The translations under genes were made by a program, and so were the position numbers. Below the pieces are notes generated by a model. The model was given only the letters and a program-made list of their open reading frames with translations, was not told the DNA's origin and searched no databases. From JAMZMI01 sp049115715 (GTDB taxonomy: Bacteria > Bacteroidota > Bacteroidia > Cytophagales > Cyclobacteriaceae), in the NCBI GenBank assembly GCA_049115715.1, contig JAGDZQ010000018.1:1-64000 (forward strand): DNA of 64,000 nucleotides. The letters run 5' to 3'. The first letter of the stretch is position 1; the number at the start of each line of letters is the position of its first letter. Below are positions 9,099-17,213 of the stretch, in pieces.

Positions 9099-11075
9099 TC
9101 AGTAACGCAATAATTGATTGATCTTGTCTTTTATCCTTGATTTTGGAAGAAAATTGTCCTCCAATGCCTTCGCAAATGGAACAGGAGTATCAAGGCTTCC
9201 CAGTCTCAAAACTGGAGCATCAAGTGATTCGAAGCAATTTTCCGAAATCCATGCGGAGATTTCTGCACCTATACCGCCAGTGACACAGTCTTCGTGAAGA
9301 ATCAACACCCTACTGGTTTTGCGTACTGATTTTGCAACGGCATCTTTATCCCAAGGCATGAGCGTCCTTAAGTCAATAATGTCTGCATTGATGCCCATTT
9401 CGTGAATAGCACTTTCAGCCCAGTGAACACCAAGCCCATATGTGATAATGGAGAAGTCATTGCCCTTCTTCGTGAGTCTGGCTTTACCTACTTCGAGTGT
9501 GTAGTAGTCAGAAGGAATGTCTTCCTTGATTGACCTGTATAGGAGCTTGTGTTCAAAGAAAAGATAAGGATTTGGGTCTTCGATTGCAGCATTGAGGAGG
9601 CCTTTAGCATCATATGGATTCGAAGGATATACGATTTTCAATCCTGGAGTGTGAAAAAACCACGCCTCGTTGGACTGAGAGTGAAAAGGCCCGGCTCCAA
9701 CTCCTGCACCAGTTGGCATTCTGATTACTACGTCTGCATTTTGTCCCCATCGATAATGACTTTTCGCAATATTGTTTACAATTTGATTGAAGCCACAAGT
9801 GACAAAATCTGCAAACTGCATTTCTACCATCGACTTTTGACCCATGATTGAGAGCCCAAGCGAAGCTCCCACTATTGCAGATTCGCATAAAGGAGTATTT
9901 CGCACGCGTGCTTTCCCAAATTGATCAAGAAATCCTTCTGTGATTTTGAAAACTCCTCCATAGTCGGCAATATCCTGACCCATTAAGACTAGTTCAGGGT
10001 ATTTTTCCATGCTTTGCTTCAACCCGGCGGAGATGGCATCTACGAAACGCAGGTCTTCCTTTTCATCAGTTTTCGGCTCAATGACTGTCTGATTGGAAGG
10101 ATAGTAGACATCCTTGATTTCGTTATCCGTATCAACAGTTATTTTCTCTTTTTCTAAAGCAAAGTTGACAGATTCTGATATTTGACTTTTAATCTCATCC
10201 TTTAAGAGCTGAATTTGTTCTAGCGAGAGGACTTTTTCATTTAATAGAAATTTCTCATAGTTTGAGATTGGATCTTTCTTGCCCCAATAATCCATTAATT
10301 CAGTAGGAACATACTTGGTTCCGGAAGCTTCTTCGTGTCCCCTCATCCGAAAAGTTCTTGCCTCAAAAATGACCGGTCTTGGATTTTTTCTAATGTCCTC
10401 TACCAGAGGCTCGAGCTCGTTAAGAATTTCCAGAATATTATTTCCTTCTACACTTATCGCTTCAATCCCATAAGCGGGTCCTTTTACGGTAAAAGATTCA
10501 AAGTTGAATTGTTCGCTGCTCGGAGTTGAGAGTCCATACCCATTGTTTTCTATGATGAAAATAACAGGAAGCTTCCAGACGGACGCTACATTGATAGCCT
10601 CATGAAAGTCTCCTTCGCTTGCCCCTCCATCACCAGAAAAAACAATGGTGGCTTTTGGTTCTTTTTTCAGGAGTTGAGCAAGAGCGATTCCATCAGCCAC
10701 TCCAAGCTGAGGGCCGAGGTGGGAGATCATACCTACGATGCTGTGTTCGTTGGTCCCAAAATGAAAAGACCGATCCCGACCTTTGGTAAACCCTCCTGCG
10801 GTTCCCTGAAACTGTTCCATCAGCTGAGCAACGGAGATGCCTCTTGTTGTGAAAACACCAAGATTTCGGTGCATCGGGAGGATGTATTCATCCTGATGAA
10901 GAGCAAGCGTAGCTCCCACCGAGATAGCCTCCTGACCTATTCCAGAAAACCACTTGCTTATTTTACCCTGTCTCAGAAGAAGAAGCATTTTTTCTTCAAT
11001 AAGACGAGGAGTAACCAGCGATTTATAGATTGATATAAGCGCCTCATCCGATCGATTTTTTCGGTCAAAAACCAT
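9099..11075 (-). CDS. 2-oxoacid dehydrogenase E1, fused alpha and beta subunits
   Basis: 658 residues: E1-alpha (about 1-310) followed by E1-beta (about 340-658) in one chain, a common Bacteroidota arrangement. It decarboxylates a 2-oxoacid with thiamine diphosphate and passes the acyl group to lipoyl E2. The ThDP/Mg motif GDGGASEGDFHEA...ENN is present, as are MHRNLG and RGHEEASG in alpha and ESAIVGASLG, AGPFHSQS and LHEDCVTGGIGAE in beta. The alpha part resembles branched-chain or pyruvate dehydrogenases, but the substrate cannot be fixed. Start set at 11075 (MVFDRKNRSDE), which matches the usual family N-terminus; an upstream in-frame extension of 54 codons looks unconserved. No E2/E3 genes are nearby. 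Confidence 0.9.
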   Translation of the reverse strand: MVFDRKNRSDEALISIYKSLVTPRLIEEKMLLLLRQGKISKWFSGIGQEAISVGATLALHQDEYILPMHRNLGVFTTRGISVAQLMEQFQGTAGGFTKGRDRSFHFGTNEHSIVGMISHLGPQLGVADGIALAQLLKKEPKATIVFSGDGGASEGDFHEAINVASVWKLPVIFIIENNGYGLSTPSSEQFNFESFTVKGPAYGIEAISVEGNNILEILNELEPLVEDIRKNPRPVIFEARTFRMRGHEEASGTKYVPTELMDYWGKKDPISNYEKFLLNEKVLSLEQIQLLKDEIKSQISESVNFALEKEKITVDTDNEIKDVYYPSNQTVIEPKTDEKEDLRFVDAISAGLKQSMEKYPELVLMGQDIADYGGVFKITEGFLDQFGKARVRNTPLCESAIVGASLGLSIMGQKSMVEMQFADFVTCGFNQIVNNIAKSHYRWGQNADVVIRMPTGAGVGAGPFHSQSNEAWFFHTPGLKIVYPSNPYDAKGLLNAAIEDPNPYLFFEHKLLYRSIKEDIPSDYYTLEVGKARLTKKGNDFSIITYGLGVHWAESAIHEMGINADIIDLRTLMPWDKDAVAKSVRKTSRVLILHEDCVTGGIGAEISAWISENCFESLDAPVLRLGSLDTPVPFAKALEDNFLPKSRIKDKINQLLRY

Positions 11076-11274
11076 ATCGGAAGATCGCTGTTCGGTTAAA
11101 ACGGAAGCCTTCATGTTTTGATAGGGGTGTATGATTCCTACTTTGTCAAGCTTGTACTTCTTTCCAAAGCTGTCAAATTGAGCATGTCGAAATTCCTTTC
11201 TAGATGTTTCGAGCGCCTCACATAACAATTTTGCCAATTTGCCAAAGCAGGATTATTTAATTTCGCCAAATAAT

Positions 11275-12510
11275 ATGATCGAATATAAAGAACATTTACT
11301 CAGCAATGGCCTTCAATTGGTCATTCATGAAGATCACGCATCGCCAGTTGTTTGTCTCAATATTTTATATAAAGTAGGCTCTAGAAACGAAACTCCTGAT
11401 AAGACGGGTTTTGCCCATTTATTTGAGCACCTTATGTTCGGTGGATCTAAGAATATCAAAAATTTTGACGAACCATTGCAGCAAGTAGGAGGAGACAACA
11501 ATGCCTTCACCAGTCCCGATATTACCAACTATTATATCACCATTCCATCTAATAACGTAGAGACGGCTTTTTGGCTTGAGTCCGATCGTATGTTGAGCCT
11601 ATCTTTTGATCCTGAAGTATTGGAAGTTCAGAGAAAAGTGGTGATCGAGGAATTTAAGCAGCGTTACTTGAATCAACCCTACGGAGACTTGTGGTTGAAA
11701 CTAAGACCATTGGCGTATAAAACTCACCCTTACCAATGGGCGACTATTGGTAAGGAAATCAGCCATATCGAAGATGCGACTATGGATGATGTGAAAGCTT
11801 TCTTCCATAAATTTTATGATCCGTCAAATGCCGTTTTAGTAATCGCCGGAGATATTACAGAAAAGAAAGCACTGGAACTAACCGAAAAATGGTTTGGACA
11901 TATCCAATCAAAAGGAAAGGTCATTCAAGACATACCCAAAGAACCTGCACAAACAGAAGCAAGGTTTTTGGAAATCAAGGACAATGTGCCTTCCGCAGCT
12001 ATTTATAAATCCTATCATATGCCAGAGAGGTTGAGTAGCGACTACCACGCCACAGATTTGTTTTCGGATATTTTAGGTAGAGGTAAATCCTCCATTCTTC
12101 ACGAGCGATTGGTCAATGAACTCCAGTGGATGTCAAGTGCCTCTGCTTATGTGACAGGGAGCTATGATCCCGGACTGCTAACGATCTCTGGTAAAATCAA
12201 CCAGGGCATCAATATAGAAGACGTAGATCAAGAGATAGAATCTACTATCGAGAAGACGCTTGCAGAAGGATTAAGTGACGAATCAATCAATAAAATCAAG
12301 AATCAAGCAGAGTCTTCGATGATCTTCTCCGACACGGAGTTACTAAATCGCGCCATGAATTTGGCTTATGCAACCTTTTTGGGAAATACGAATCTTGTTA
12401 ATGAAGAGTTAGATATGGTTCGTTCGATTTCTAAAATGGATATACTAGATTCTGGAAGAGAAATTATGCGATCATCTAACTGTTCAACTGTATTTTATTT
12501 GCCTCATTAA
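11275..12510 (+). CDS. M16 (pitrilysin) family zinc peptidase
   Basis: 411 residues, one half-size M16 unit. The inverted zinc motif HLFEH (His48-x2-Glu51-His52) is intact, with a downstream acidic ligand in VVIEEFKQRY. The C-terminal half carries the structural domain. No signal peptide is present at the chosen start (MIEYKEHLLSNGL), which matches family N-termini; a 12-codon in-frame extension begins at 11239. Likely an oligopeptide or processing peptidase in the cytosol or periplasm. It is divergent from the E1 gene with about 200 bp between starts. M16 genes often come in pairs, but no second copy is seen. Confidence 0.88.
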   Translation: MIEYKEHLLSNGLQLVIHEDHASPVVCLNILYKVGSRNETPDKTGFAHLFEHLMFGGSKNIKNFDEPLQQVGGDNNAFTSPDITNYYITIPSNNVETAFWLESDRMLSLSFDPEVLEVQRKVVIEEFKQRYLNQPYGDLWLKLRPLAYKTHPYQWATIGKEISHIEDATMDDVKAFFHKFYDPSNAVLVIAGDITEKKALELTEKWFGHIQSKGKVIQDIPKEPAQTEARFLEIKDNVPSAAIYKSYHMPERLSSDYHATDLFSDILGRGKSSILHERLVNELQWMSSASAYVTGSYDPGLLTISGKINQGINIEDVDQEIESTIEKTLAEGLSDESINKIKNQAESSMIFSDTELLNRAMNLAYATFLGNTNLVNEELDMVRSISKMDILDSGREIMRSSNCSTVFYLPH

Positions 12511-12533
12511 GGCTGAAATTTAAAGGTTGAATT

Positions 12534-13562
12534 ATGCGTTTTCTAGTCCTTACATCTGTTTTTGCATTGATTTCTTGCAGTCAAGAAAATATTACATCCG
12601 AATTCCAATCAATATCTGAGCAACTAAACCCGACTCAAATATTTAAGGTTTCTCCTAACACATATACATTGGTTGAGGGAAAATTAGGAACCAAAATTTT
12701 AATAGACGCCAATTCTTTTGTTTTCGAAAATGAAGAATCAGTTACCTCTTCGGTAAGGTTATCCTTGAAAGAAATTTATACCTTTTCTGAAATGATAATG
12801 AATGGTTTGTCGACTACCTCGGGAGCTGATTTGCTTCAGACATCAGGGATGATAAACTTAAAGGCATCCAGTGATGGCAAGGTTGTTAAACTAAAGTCTG
12901 GATCGTCAATAAAAATCAGTTTTAAGAAGATGTCGGATGCTCCATTTATGAGAACCTATTTAGGAATAGAAGATTCAACCAAAATTGATTGGCAACTTGA
13001 TACTGATAATATTTATGACACAATAAGGTTTACACAATACGAAAAATTTACTAACACACTTAGCTATGGGGTGGACTCTGACTCTACAGGAGACTTTTTG
13101 GTCACATATGGTATTGTCGGTTTGGATACTATTGAATTGGACAAAGAAATTCAATATCCATATCTAGAATATGATTCTACTTATGAAGTTGGTATTTTTC
13201 CTTATTATGAAATAAGGTCAACAAAATTAAACTGGATTAATTGTGATTATTTCAGAGAATCAGAGTTTAATAAAATAAGCGTTTCAGTCAATTCATTTGA
13301 TCAGGGTAATGCACGAACTTTTTTGATCTTCAAGGAATACAAATCAATTATGAGCCCATGGGAGTTTTTAGATGGGGAAAGTGTGTTTATAAATATTCCA
13401 AAAGAGTCTGAAGTAACGATTTTTAGCGTCTACAAAAATGATGATGTATACTTTCTTGCAATTGAAGACAAAATTTTGATAGACAACAATGAGTCGATTC
13501 AGTTGAAATATAAAAAGTCCAATATGAAGGAAATTCAAGAACAACTTCAATATTTGGATTAA
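12534..13562 (+). CDS. Lipoprotein of unknown function
   Basis: 342 residues with a lipoprotein signal (lipobox LISC, Cys16). The mature part starts polar, then shows repeated beta-strand segments, with a short LVEGKLGTKILID stretch as in other Bacteroidota surface lipoproteins. The gene is more A+T-rich than its neighbours. It ends 10 bp before ispF and may be co-transcribed with it. No function is recognised. Confidence 0.65.
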   Translation: MRFLVLTSVFALISCSQENITSEFQSISEQLNPTQIFKVSPNTYTLVEGKLGTKILIDANSFVFENEESVTSSVRLSLKEIYTFSEMIMNGLSTTSGADLLQTSGMINLKASSDGKVVKLKSGSSIKISFKKMSDAPFMRTYLGIEDSTKIDWQLDTDNIYDTIRFTQYEKFTNTLSYGVDSDSTGDFLVTYGIVGLDTIELDKEIQYPYLEYDSTYEVGIFPYYEIRSTKLNWINCDYFRESEFNKISVSVNSFDQGNARTFLIFKEYKSIMSPWEFLDGESVFINIPKESEVTIFSVYKNDDVYFLAIEDKILIDNNESIQLKYKKSNMKEIQEQLQYLD

Positions 13563-13572
13563 ATTAAAATCA

Positions 13573-14058
13573 ATGAAACCAAACATAAGAGTAGGATACG
13601 GATATGATGTACACGCTTTGGCGGAGGGAGTTGACTTTTGGCTTGGCGGTATCAAAGTACCTCATACCCACGGTGCATATGGACATTCTGATGCCGATGT
13701 GCTGATTCATGTCATTTGCGATGCGCTACTTGGAGCAGCCAATATGCGAGATATTGGATTTCACTTTTCTGACAAAGACCCAAAGTACAAGGGAATAGAC
13801 AGCAAGATTTTACTCAAAGAGGTAGTCAGATTGATTGGAGAAAAAGGATTCGGAATTGTGAATGTAGATTCAACAGTTTGTTTGCAGCAACCTAAAATTG
13901 GCCCATATATTGAAGAAATGAGAATCAAACTAGCCGAAGTTATGGGTCTGGATTTAGAAGACGTTTCTGTAAAAGCTACTACTACAGAAAAGTTGGGTTT
14001 TGTGGGAAAAGAAGAAGGAGTTGCTGCCCACGCAGTAGTGCTTATTTATAAAAAGTAA
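13573..14058 (+). CDS. ispF: 2-C-methyl-D-erythritol 2,4-cyclodiphosphate synthase
   Basis: 161 residues, the normal family length. It cyclises CDP-methylerythritol phosphate in the non-mevalonate isoprenoid pathway. The signature YGYDVHAL gives metal ligands Asp12 and His14; LIHVICDALLGAA gives His46. The GFHFSDKDPKYKG and TTTEKLGFVGKEEG motifs for the substrate pocket are present. The next gene starts 3 bp after its stop, so the two form an operon. Confidence 0.96.
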   Translation: MKPNIRVGYGYDVHALAEGVDFWLGGIKVPHTHGAYGHSDADVLIHVICDALLGAANMRDIGFHFSDKDPKYKGIDSKILLKEVVRLIGEKGFGIVNVDSTVCLQQPKIGPYIEEMRIKLAEVMGLDLEDVSVKATTTEKLGFVGKEEGVAAHAVVLIYKK

Positions 14059-14061
14059 GAA

Positions 14062-14313
14062 ATGGCAGCCCCTTGTGTAACCGGCAAGATCATCTATGAG
14101 TCAAGAGAAATGGCCGAGGAAGCGCTGGTAGAAGCATGGATAAGAAATGATTATCGAGTAGGAACAGGTCCTGTTGCCGTATATCAATGCCACGATTGCA
14201 AGCGATATCACTTTACCTCTCAAGGAACGATGAATGATTTTTTGAAAGAAAAATTAGACAGAGGCTACATCGCCACTCAAAAGAGAGCTCGTGATTGGGA
14301 AAGAAGATTTTAG
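14062..14313 (+). CDS. Small conserved protein with CxxC-like zinc site
   Basis: 83 residues, no signal peptide. The centre has YQCHDCKRYHFTSQG, a single Cys-x2-Cys plus His, which could bind a metal with another partner or as a dimer. The rest is charged and helical (MAEEALVEAWIRN, KEKLDRGYI). It starts 3 bp after ispF and is part of that operon. A function is not known; the CxxC segment resembles a truncated zinc ribbon. Confidence 0.7.
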   Translation: MAAPCVTGKIIYESREMAEEALVEAWIRNDYRVGTGPVAVYQCHDCKRYHFTSQGTMNDFLKEKLDRGYIATQKRARDWERRF

Positions 14314-14608
14314 ATTTTTCAGTCTTAAGTAATATCATCTTAGAAACCTGAGCTTCGACTTATAATTACATAAAAAAACGTCATCCGAGATTTAGGGAAG
14401 GATAGCGGGAGAGAAAGCCGAAGGAATCTTTGAGATCATGGGACTATCACGTCTTTTTATCAAAATTTTAAAGCTAAAATACTCATAGTGACGGTTCAAG
14501 GTTTTAAGTGACGCTTAATAATCGAGTTCAGGTTAGAACAATCCAGCAAAGCACCAGTCATTGCCAAAGCGAATCTACTTTCCAATAAATCCCTCTTCTT
14601 AACGCTTT
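14314..14608. other. Convergent spacer holding a dispersed repeat
   Basis: 295 bp between two convergent genes. The left two thirds hold a repeat element (14373-14460, described separately). The rest shows no ORF with coding character and no RNA gene that I recognise. Confidence 0.6.
14373..14460 (+). repeat. Dispersed intergenic repeat, copy 1
   Basis: About 88 bp starting AAAAAACGTCATCC and ending ACTATCACGTCTTTTTAT. A related copy on the other strand lies at 59158-59248. The two share blocks such as AGGAATCTTTGA, GACTATCACG and a GAGAAAG run. The ends form an imperfect inverted repeat (AAAAACGTCAT against ATCACGTCTTTTT), so the element can fold and may also terminate both flanking transcripts. 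No ORF is present inside. Confidence 0.7.
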
Positions 14609-15400
14609 TCAAATCTCCCAAATACTCCTTTTGAATTGATAGCAAGTTTTCTCTATCAAGTACTCACTAGATACCCGCTTCCAAGGACTTGCGTCTATTT
14701 CCTCAAATCGAGGAGGCTCCAAACCCAAGTCCGAGGCTAACTTAGGATAGTAGTCTTTTTTGAGAGGATGATCTGGTGCACACGCATTGAATACTTGCCC
14801 CCAATGATCGGCCCGTATAATCATTTCGATTACCCCGATGCAGTCCTCAAGATGAATCATATTTACAGGGATATTTCCTCCCTTTAGGTTTTTCTTCCCA
14901 GCAAACCATCTTCCCGGATTTCGATTATCCCCTACCAATCCGCTGAGGCGAATAGTGGTATTATCTGCAGAATCAAATAATTTTTCAGCATTTAGCAAGC
15001 TAACGCCCGATCTCGTAAGTGCACTTTCTGAAGCGTCTTTTTCTCGCACCTCCTTGTTTTCACTCGGATATACACTCGTTGAGCTGACAAAGATTGTGTG
15101 TTTGACAGATCCCTTTTCACAGAAAGAAAGAATAGCCTTTAGCTGATCAAAATAATTTTCAGGATTTGACGCATTACCCGGAGGAATCGTCACAATCAGA
15201 ATTTCCGTCTCGAAAAAAGGTGCTGATTCTGAGGTCATCTTATCAAGACTTATCAGAAAAGGAGAAATGCCATTTTGTTTGATTAGATTCAATTTTTCGG
15301 ACCTTGTAGTACTTCCCATTACATGAAAACCATTTTCAGATAACGCAGCACCCAATGGCAATCCCAACCACCCACAACCAAGTATACTTATTCGAGTCAT
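14609..15400 (-). CDS. NAD(P)-binding epimerase/dehydratase-like protein (YeeZ type)
   Basis: 263 residues. The N-terminal Rossmann motif ILGCGWLGLPLG (residues 6-17) binds NAD(P). VTIPPGN and VSSTSVYPS correspond to the later strands of extended short-chain reductases. The catalytic Tyr-x3-Lys of classical SDRs is not evident: SVYPSENKEV occupies that place. This is as in the YeeZ group of NAD-dependent epimerase-like proteins, whose substrate is not established. Cytosolic. It stands alone, convergent with the ispF operon. Confidence 0.78.
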   Translation of the reverse strand: MTRISILGCGWLGLPLGAALSENGFHVMGSTTRSEKLNLIKQNGISPFLISLDKMTSESAPFFETEILIVTIPPGNASNPENYFDQLKAILSFCEKGSVKHTIFVSSTSVYPSENKEVREKDASESALTRSGVSLLNAEKLFDSADNTTIRLSGLVGDNRNPGRWFAGKKNLKGGNIPVNMIHLEDCIGVIEMIIRADHWGQVFNACAPDHPLKKDYYPKLASDLGLEPPRFEEIDASPWKRVSSEYLIEKTCYQFKRSIWEI

Positions 15401-15493
15401 GGTACAATAAAAACCAAAAATCCTCTCATCACCTGACTTCCATCATTATTTATTCGAAGAATAATTTCCAACTTCATATCAACCCCAAAGATC

Positions 15494-15997
15494 ATGAGAC
15501 ACTTGTTGGATTTAAACGATTTGCTTGAAGAAGAGCTATGTCATATTTATCAAGCAGAAAACAAACTGCTAGACTTCATCAAGCAGATAAGATCAAAAAC
15601 CAGAACCGGCCCCCTATTGGACTGGATCATGATTTATCAAGAGTTGGTGAATCGCCATTCTGCCATGATAAGGAAAATATTCTACCAGCTCTTTTTACCG
15701 ATAGAAGAAGACAAGACCTTTGTCGTGGAAGACATTATTGAAGAATACCGATCCGCTGTGACCAGAACCAGAGACGACTCGATTCGCGAAGAAGAATTGA
15801 TTTTAGCCCTGACTCACATTATTCATTACAAGATAGCAGCATATAGCACACTTTGTGTGCATGCCAGAGCCCTGAAGTATTGGGATGAGACCATCGGATT
15901 GCATGTTGCCGAGGAGGAGGAAAAAGAAATGGCTGCAAACCTCAAGTTTCTTTCAGAAAAACACTCCGTATTCTTAAACGACTGGTACGCATTCTGA
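15494..15997 (+). CDS. DUF892/YciF-like ferritin-like protein
   Basis: 167 residues, nearly all helical. It starts with LLDLNDLLEEELCHIYQAENKL, the typical opening of the YciE/YciF (DUF892) family, and repeats Glu/His pairs on later helices (ELVNRHSAMI, EEEEKEMAANL). These are four-helix ferritin-like bundles linked to stress in other bacteria. The iron-site residues look only partly conserved, so metal binding is uncertain. Cytosolic. It sits at the left edge of the accessory segment. Confidence 0.75.
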   Translation: MRHLLDLNDLLEEELCHIYQAENKLLDFIKQIRSKTRTGPLLDWIMIYQELVNRHSAMIRKIFYQLFLPIEEDKTFVVEDIIEEYRSAVTRTRDDSIREEELILALTHIIHYKIAAYSTLCVHARALKYWDETIGLHVAEEEEKEMAANLKFLSEKHSVFLNDWYAF

Positions 15998-16245
15998 GAT
16001 AAACGAAATAATCTCAGCGGCTGATTCATGGCGATGTTGGCACAGAAGCCAGCAAAGTGTGCACAGAGGCAAATTACCGATAGCGCTTGTGCTTGTTGTA
16101 CAACTCCAATTCCAATATGATTCGGAGATTTGATACGGCAGAGCATCTGTTTTATCGCATTTAGCAGACTTTCAATATAGAGAAATAACTCGTTCTCACT
16201 CTTTTATGGAGTTGCGCAACATCAACGATTTTTACAGCGCCGTTT

Positions 16246-16536
16246 TTATACGTCTATGCTGATTGTTACTTTACCACCAAGACCTTTCTCTACAATGTCA
16301 TAAAGAGTCTTGAGAGTTAGGTTACTACCGTCGTTCTCAACTCTGGAAATGTAAGTTCGTTTCTTGTCCACCAATTCACCTAGTTGCTGTTGAGTTAGGT
16401 TCTTGTGTTCGCGCGCCTGACGAAGAAGTAATCCAATCTTCAGTCCCTCGACCTCACGCTCAAGTTGATCCCGTCTAGGAGTTCCCTTCTTGCCATAGAC
16501 ATCATCTTTTATAGTTCTCCAAGATTTAGTTTCCAT
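16246..16536 (-). CDS. XRE-family antitoxin (HigA-like)
   Basis: 96 residues. Residues about 30-85 form a helix-turn-helix of the XRE type (LLLRQAREHKNLTQQQLGEL ... KKRTYISRVEN), with a C-terminal strand GGKVTISIDV as in HigA-like antitoxins. It binds the toxin and represses the operon. The start overlaps the end of the toxin ORF by 11 bp, the usual higBA order of toxin first. It is intact, although the toxin upstream is broken. The first ~25 residues are charged and may contact the toxin. Confidence 0.85.
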   Translation of the reverse strand: METKSWRTIKDDVYGKKGTPRRDQLEREVEGLKIGLLLRQAREHKNLTQQQLGELVDKKRTYISRVENDGSNLTLKTLYDIVEKGLGGKVTISIDV

Positions 16537-16819
16537 GTTCGTTTGCTTTGTCTTGATAATATTCTGTCATTAATCGTTCGGCTCTTTCAATTTCCTTCTT
16601 TGGCGTTTTCTGAGTCTTCTTTTGGAAGCCGTTCAGAAGAATTACCAGTTGATCTCCGTCAAAAAAGCAGAACACTCTCCAAATGTTCGACCCCAGTTGA
16701 ATTCTTGCCTCATAAAGTCCATTCGTTCCAGTTAAATGCTTCAAGTAATTACTCGGCACTCTTTCGAGAGTTTCAATTGCCTCAAGTATTTTGGAAATCT
16801 TATCCTGAACTTTAGACAT
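16526..16819 (-). CDS. HigB/Gp49-like (DUF891) toxin, N-terminus lost to an insertion
   Basis: 97 residues from ATG 16819; an in-frame GTG lies at 16825. This is the body of a RelE-fold mRNA-interferase-like toxin: LKHLTGTNGLYEARIQLGSNIWRVF and LLNGFQKKTQKTPKKEIERA are hallmarks of the HigB/Gp49 (DUF891) group. The family normally starts about 24 residues earlier. Those residues are found at 16943-17009 on the same strand, separated by a 122-bp element that brings in a stop codon. The ATG here is supplied by the element's inverted repeat. Loss of the first strand and helix probably inactivates the toxin; a partly active short form cannot be ruled out. Confidence 0.8.
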   Translation of the reverse strand: MSKVQDKISKILEAIETLERVPSNYLKHLTGTNGLYEARIQLGSNIWRVFCFFDGDQLVILLNGFQKKTQKTPKKEIERAERLMTEYYQDKANEHGN

Positions 16820-16942
16820 TATCACGGTTGATTGATTACGTAAGGATTTCAGTTTTCAAATGAACTACAATTCTGCACTGATTTCTAAAGAAATTATCTT
16901 GGCATTTTGCTATACAAAATCAACCGTGATAATCTTTTTTAG
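16811..16942. mobile_element. MITE-like insertion with 16-bp terminal inverted repeats
   Basis: The element spans 16816-16937 (122 bp). ATTATCACGGTTGATT at 16818-16833 is repeated exactly in inverse at 16918-16933. The flanks carry a 5-bp direct repeat TTTAG at 16811-16815 and 16938-16942, read as a target-site duplication. Removing the element plus one TTTAG restores an open toxin frame (QTTK joined to VQDK). It has no coding capacity, so it would need a transposase in trans. The outermost 2-4 bases at each end do not match each other. Confidence 0.75.
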
Positions 16943-17009
16943 TTGTCTGCTTGTTCAGAAACTCCTCAAAATATTGTTTGTAAGCAATGACCTCTCGGAT
17001 TTTGTTCAT
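16920..17009 (-). pseudogene. Detached 5' end of the higB-like toxin gene
   Basis: Reads MNKIREVIAYKQYFEEFLNK, then QTTK, then enters the inverted repeat and stops (TGA at 16920-16922). REVIAYKQYFEEFL is the conserved start of HigB/Gp49 (DUF891) toxins, missing from the ORF at 16526-16819. With the insertion removed, the whole protein would be about 118 residues, the normal family size. This fragment should still be transcribed from the operon promoter. Confidence 0.75.
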
Positions 17010-17014
17010 ACAGA

Positions 17015-17037
17015 AAAGGTAACTTAAAAGTTACTTT
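17015..17037. promoter_or_regulatory. Probable operator of the higBA-type operon
   Basis: Perfect inverted repeat GTAACTT-AA-AAGTTAC (17019-17034) in an A/T-flanked setting, centred about 18 bp upstream of the original toxin start (17009). Position and symmetry fit autoregulation by the XRE antitoxin. Binding is inferred, not shown. Confidence 0.5.
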
Positions 17038-17213
17038 CAGTCAAGTTGTTCAGAAGATATGCGTGAAGAAGATAATGCGCTGTAACCGATCAGCTAAAAT
17101 CCGTAGGCTGACCGATTGTTAATTTCATTAAAAGTATCTGATTCAAATGCTCTTTGCAAGTAGCTCATTAGCCTATGGATTTTTAGCATCTGTTACCAAC
17201 CGTTTTACCTACA

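Noticed and set aside
16818..16933. The 16-bp inverted repeat read as a pair of operators (ATCA-N4-TGAT) for the antitoxin
   Set aside because: The exact TTTAG duplication and the detached toxin start on the far side are better explained by an insertion. A normal operator-like palindrome exists at 17019-17034.
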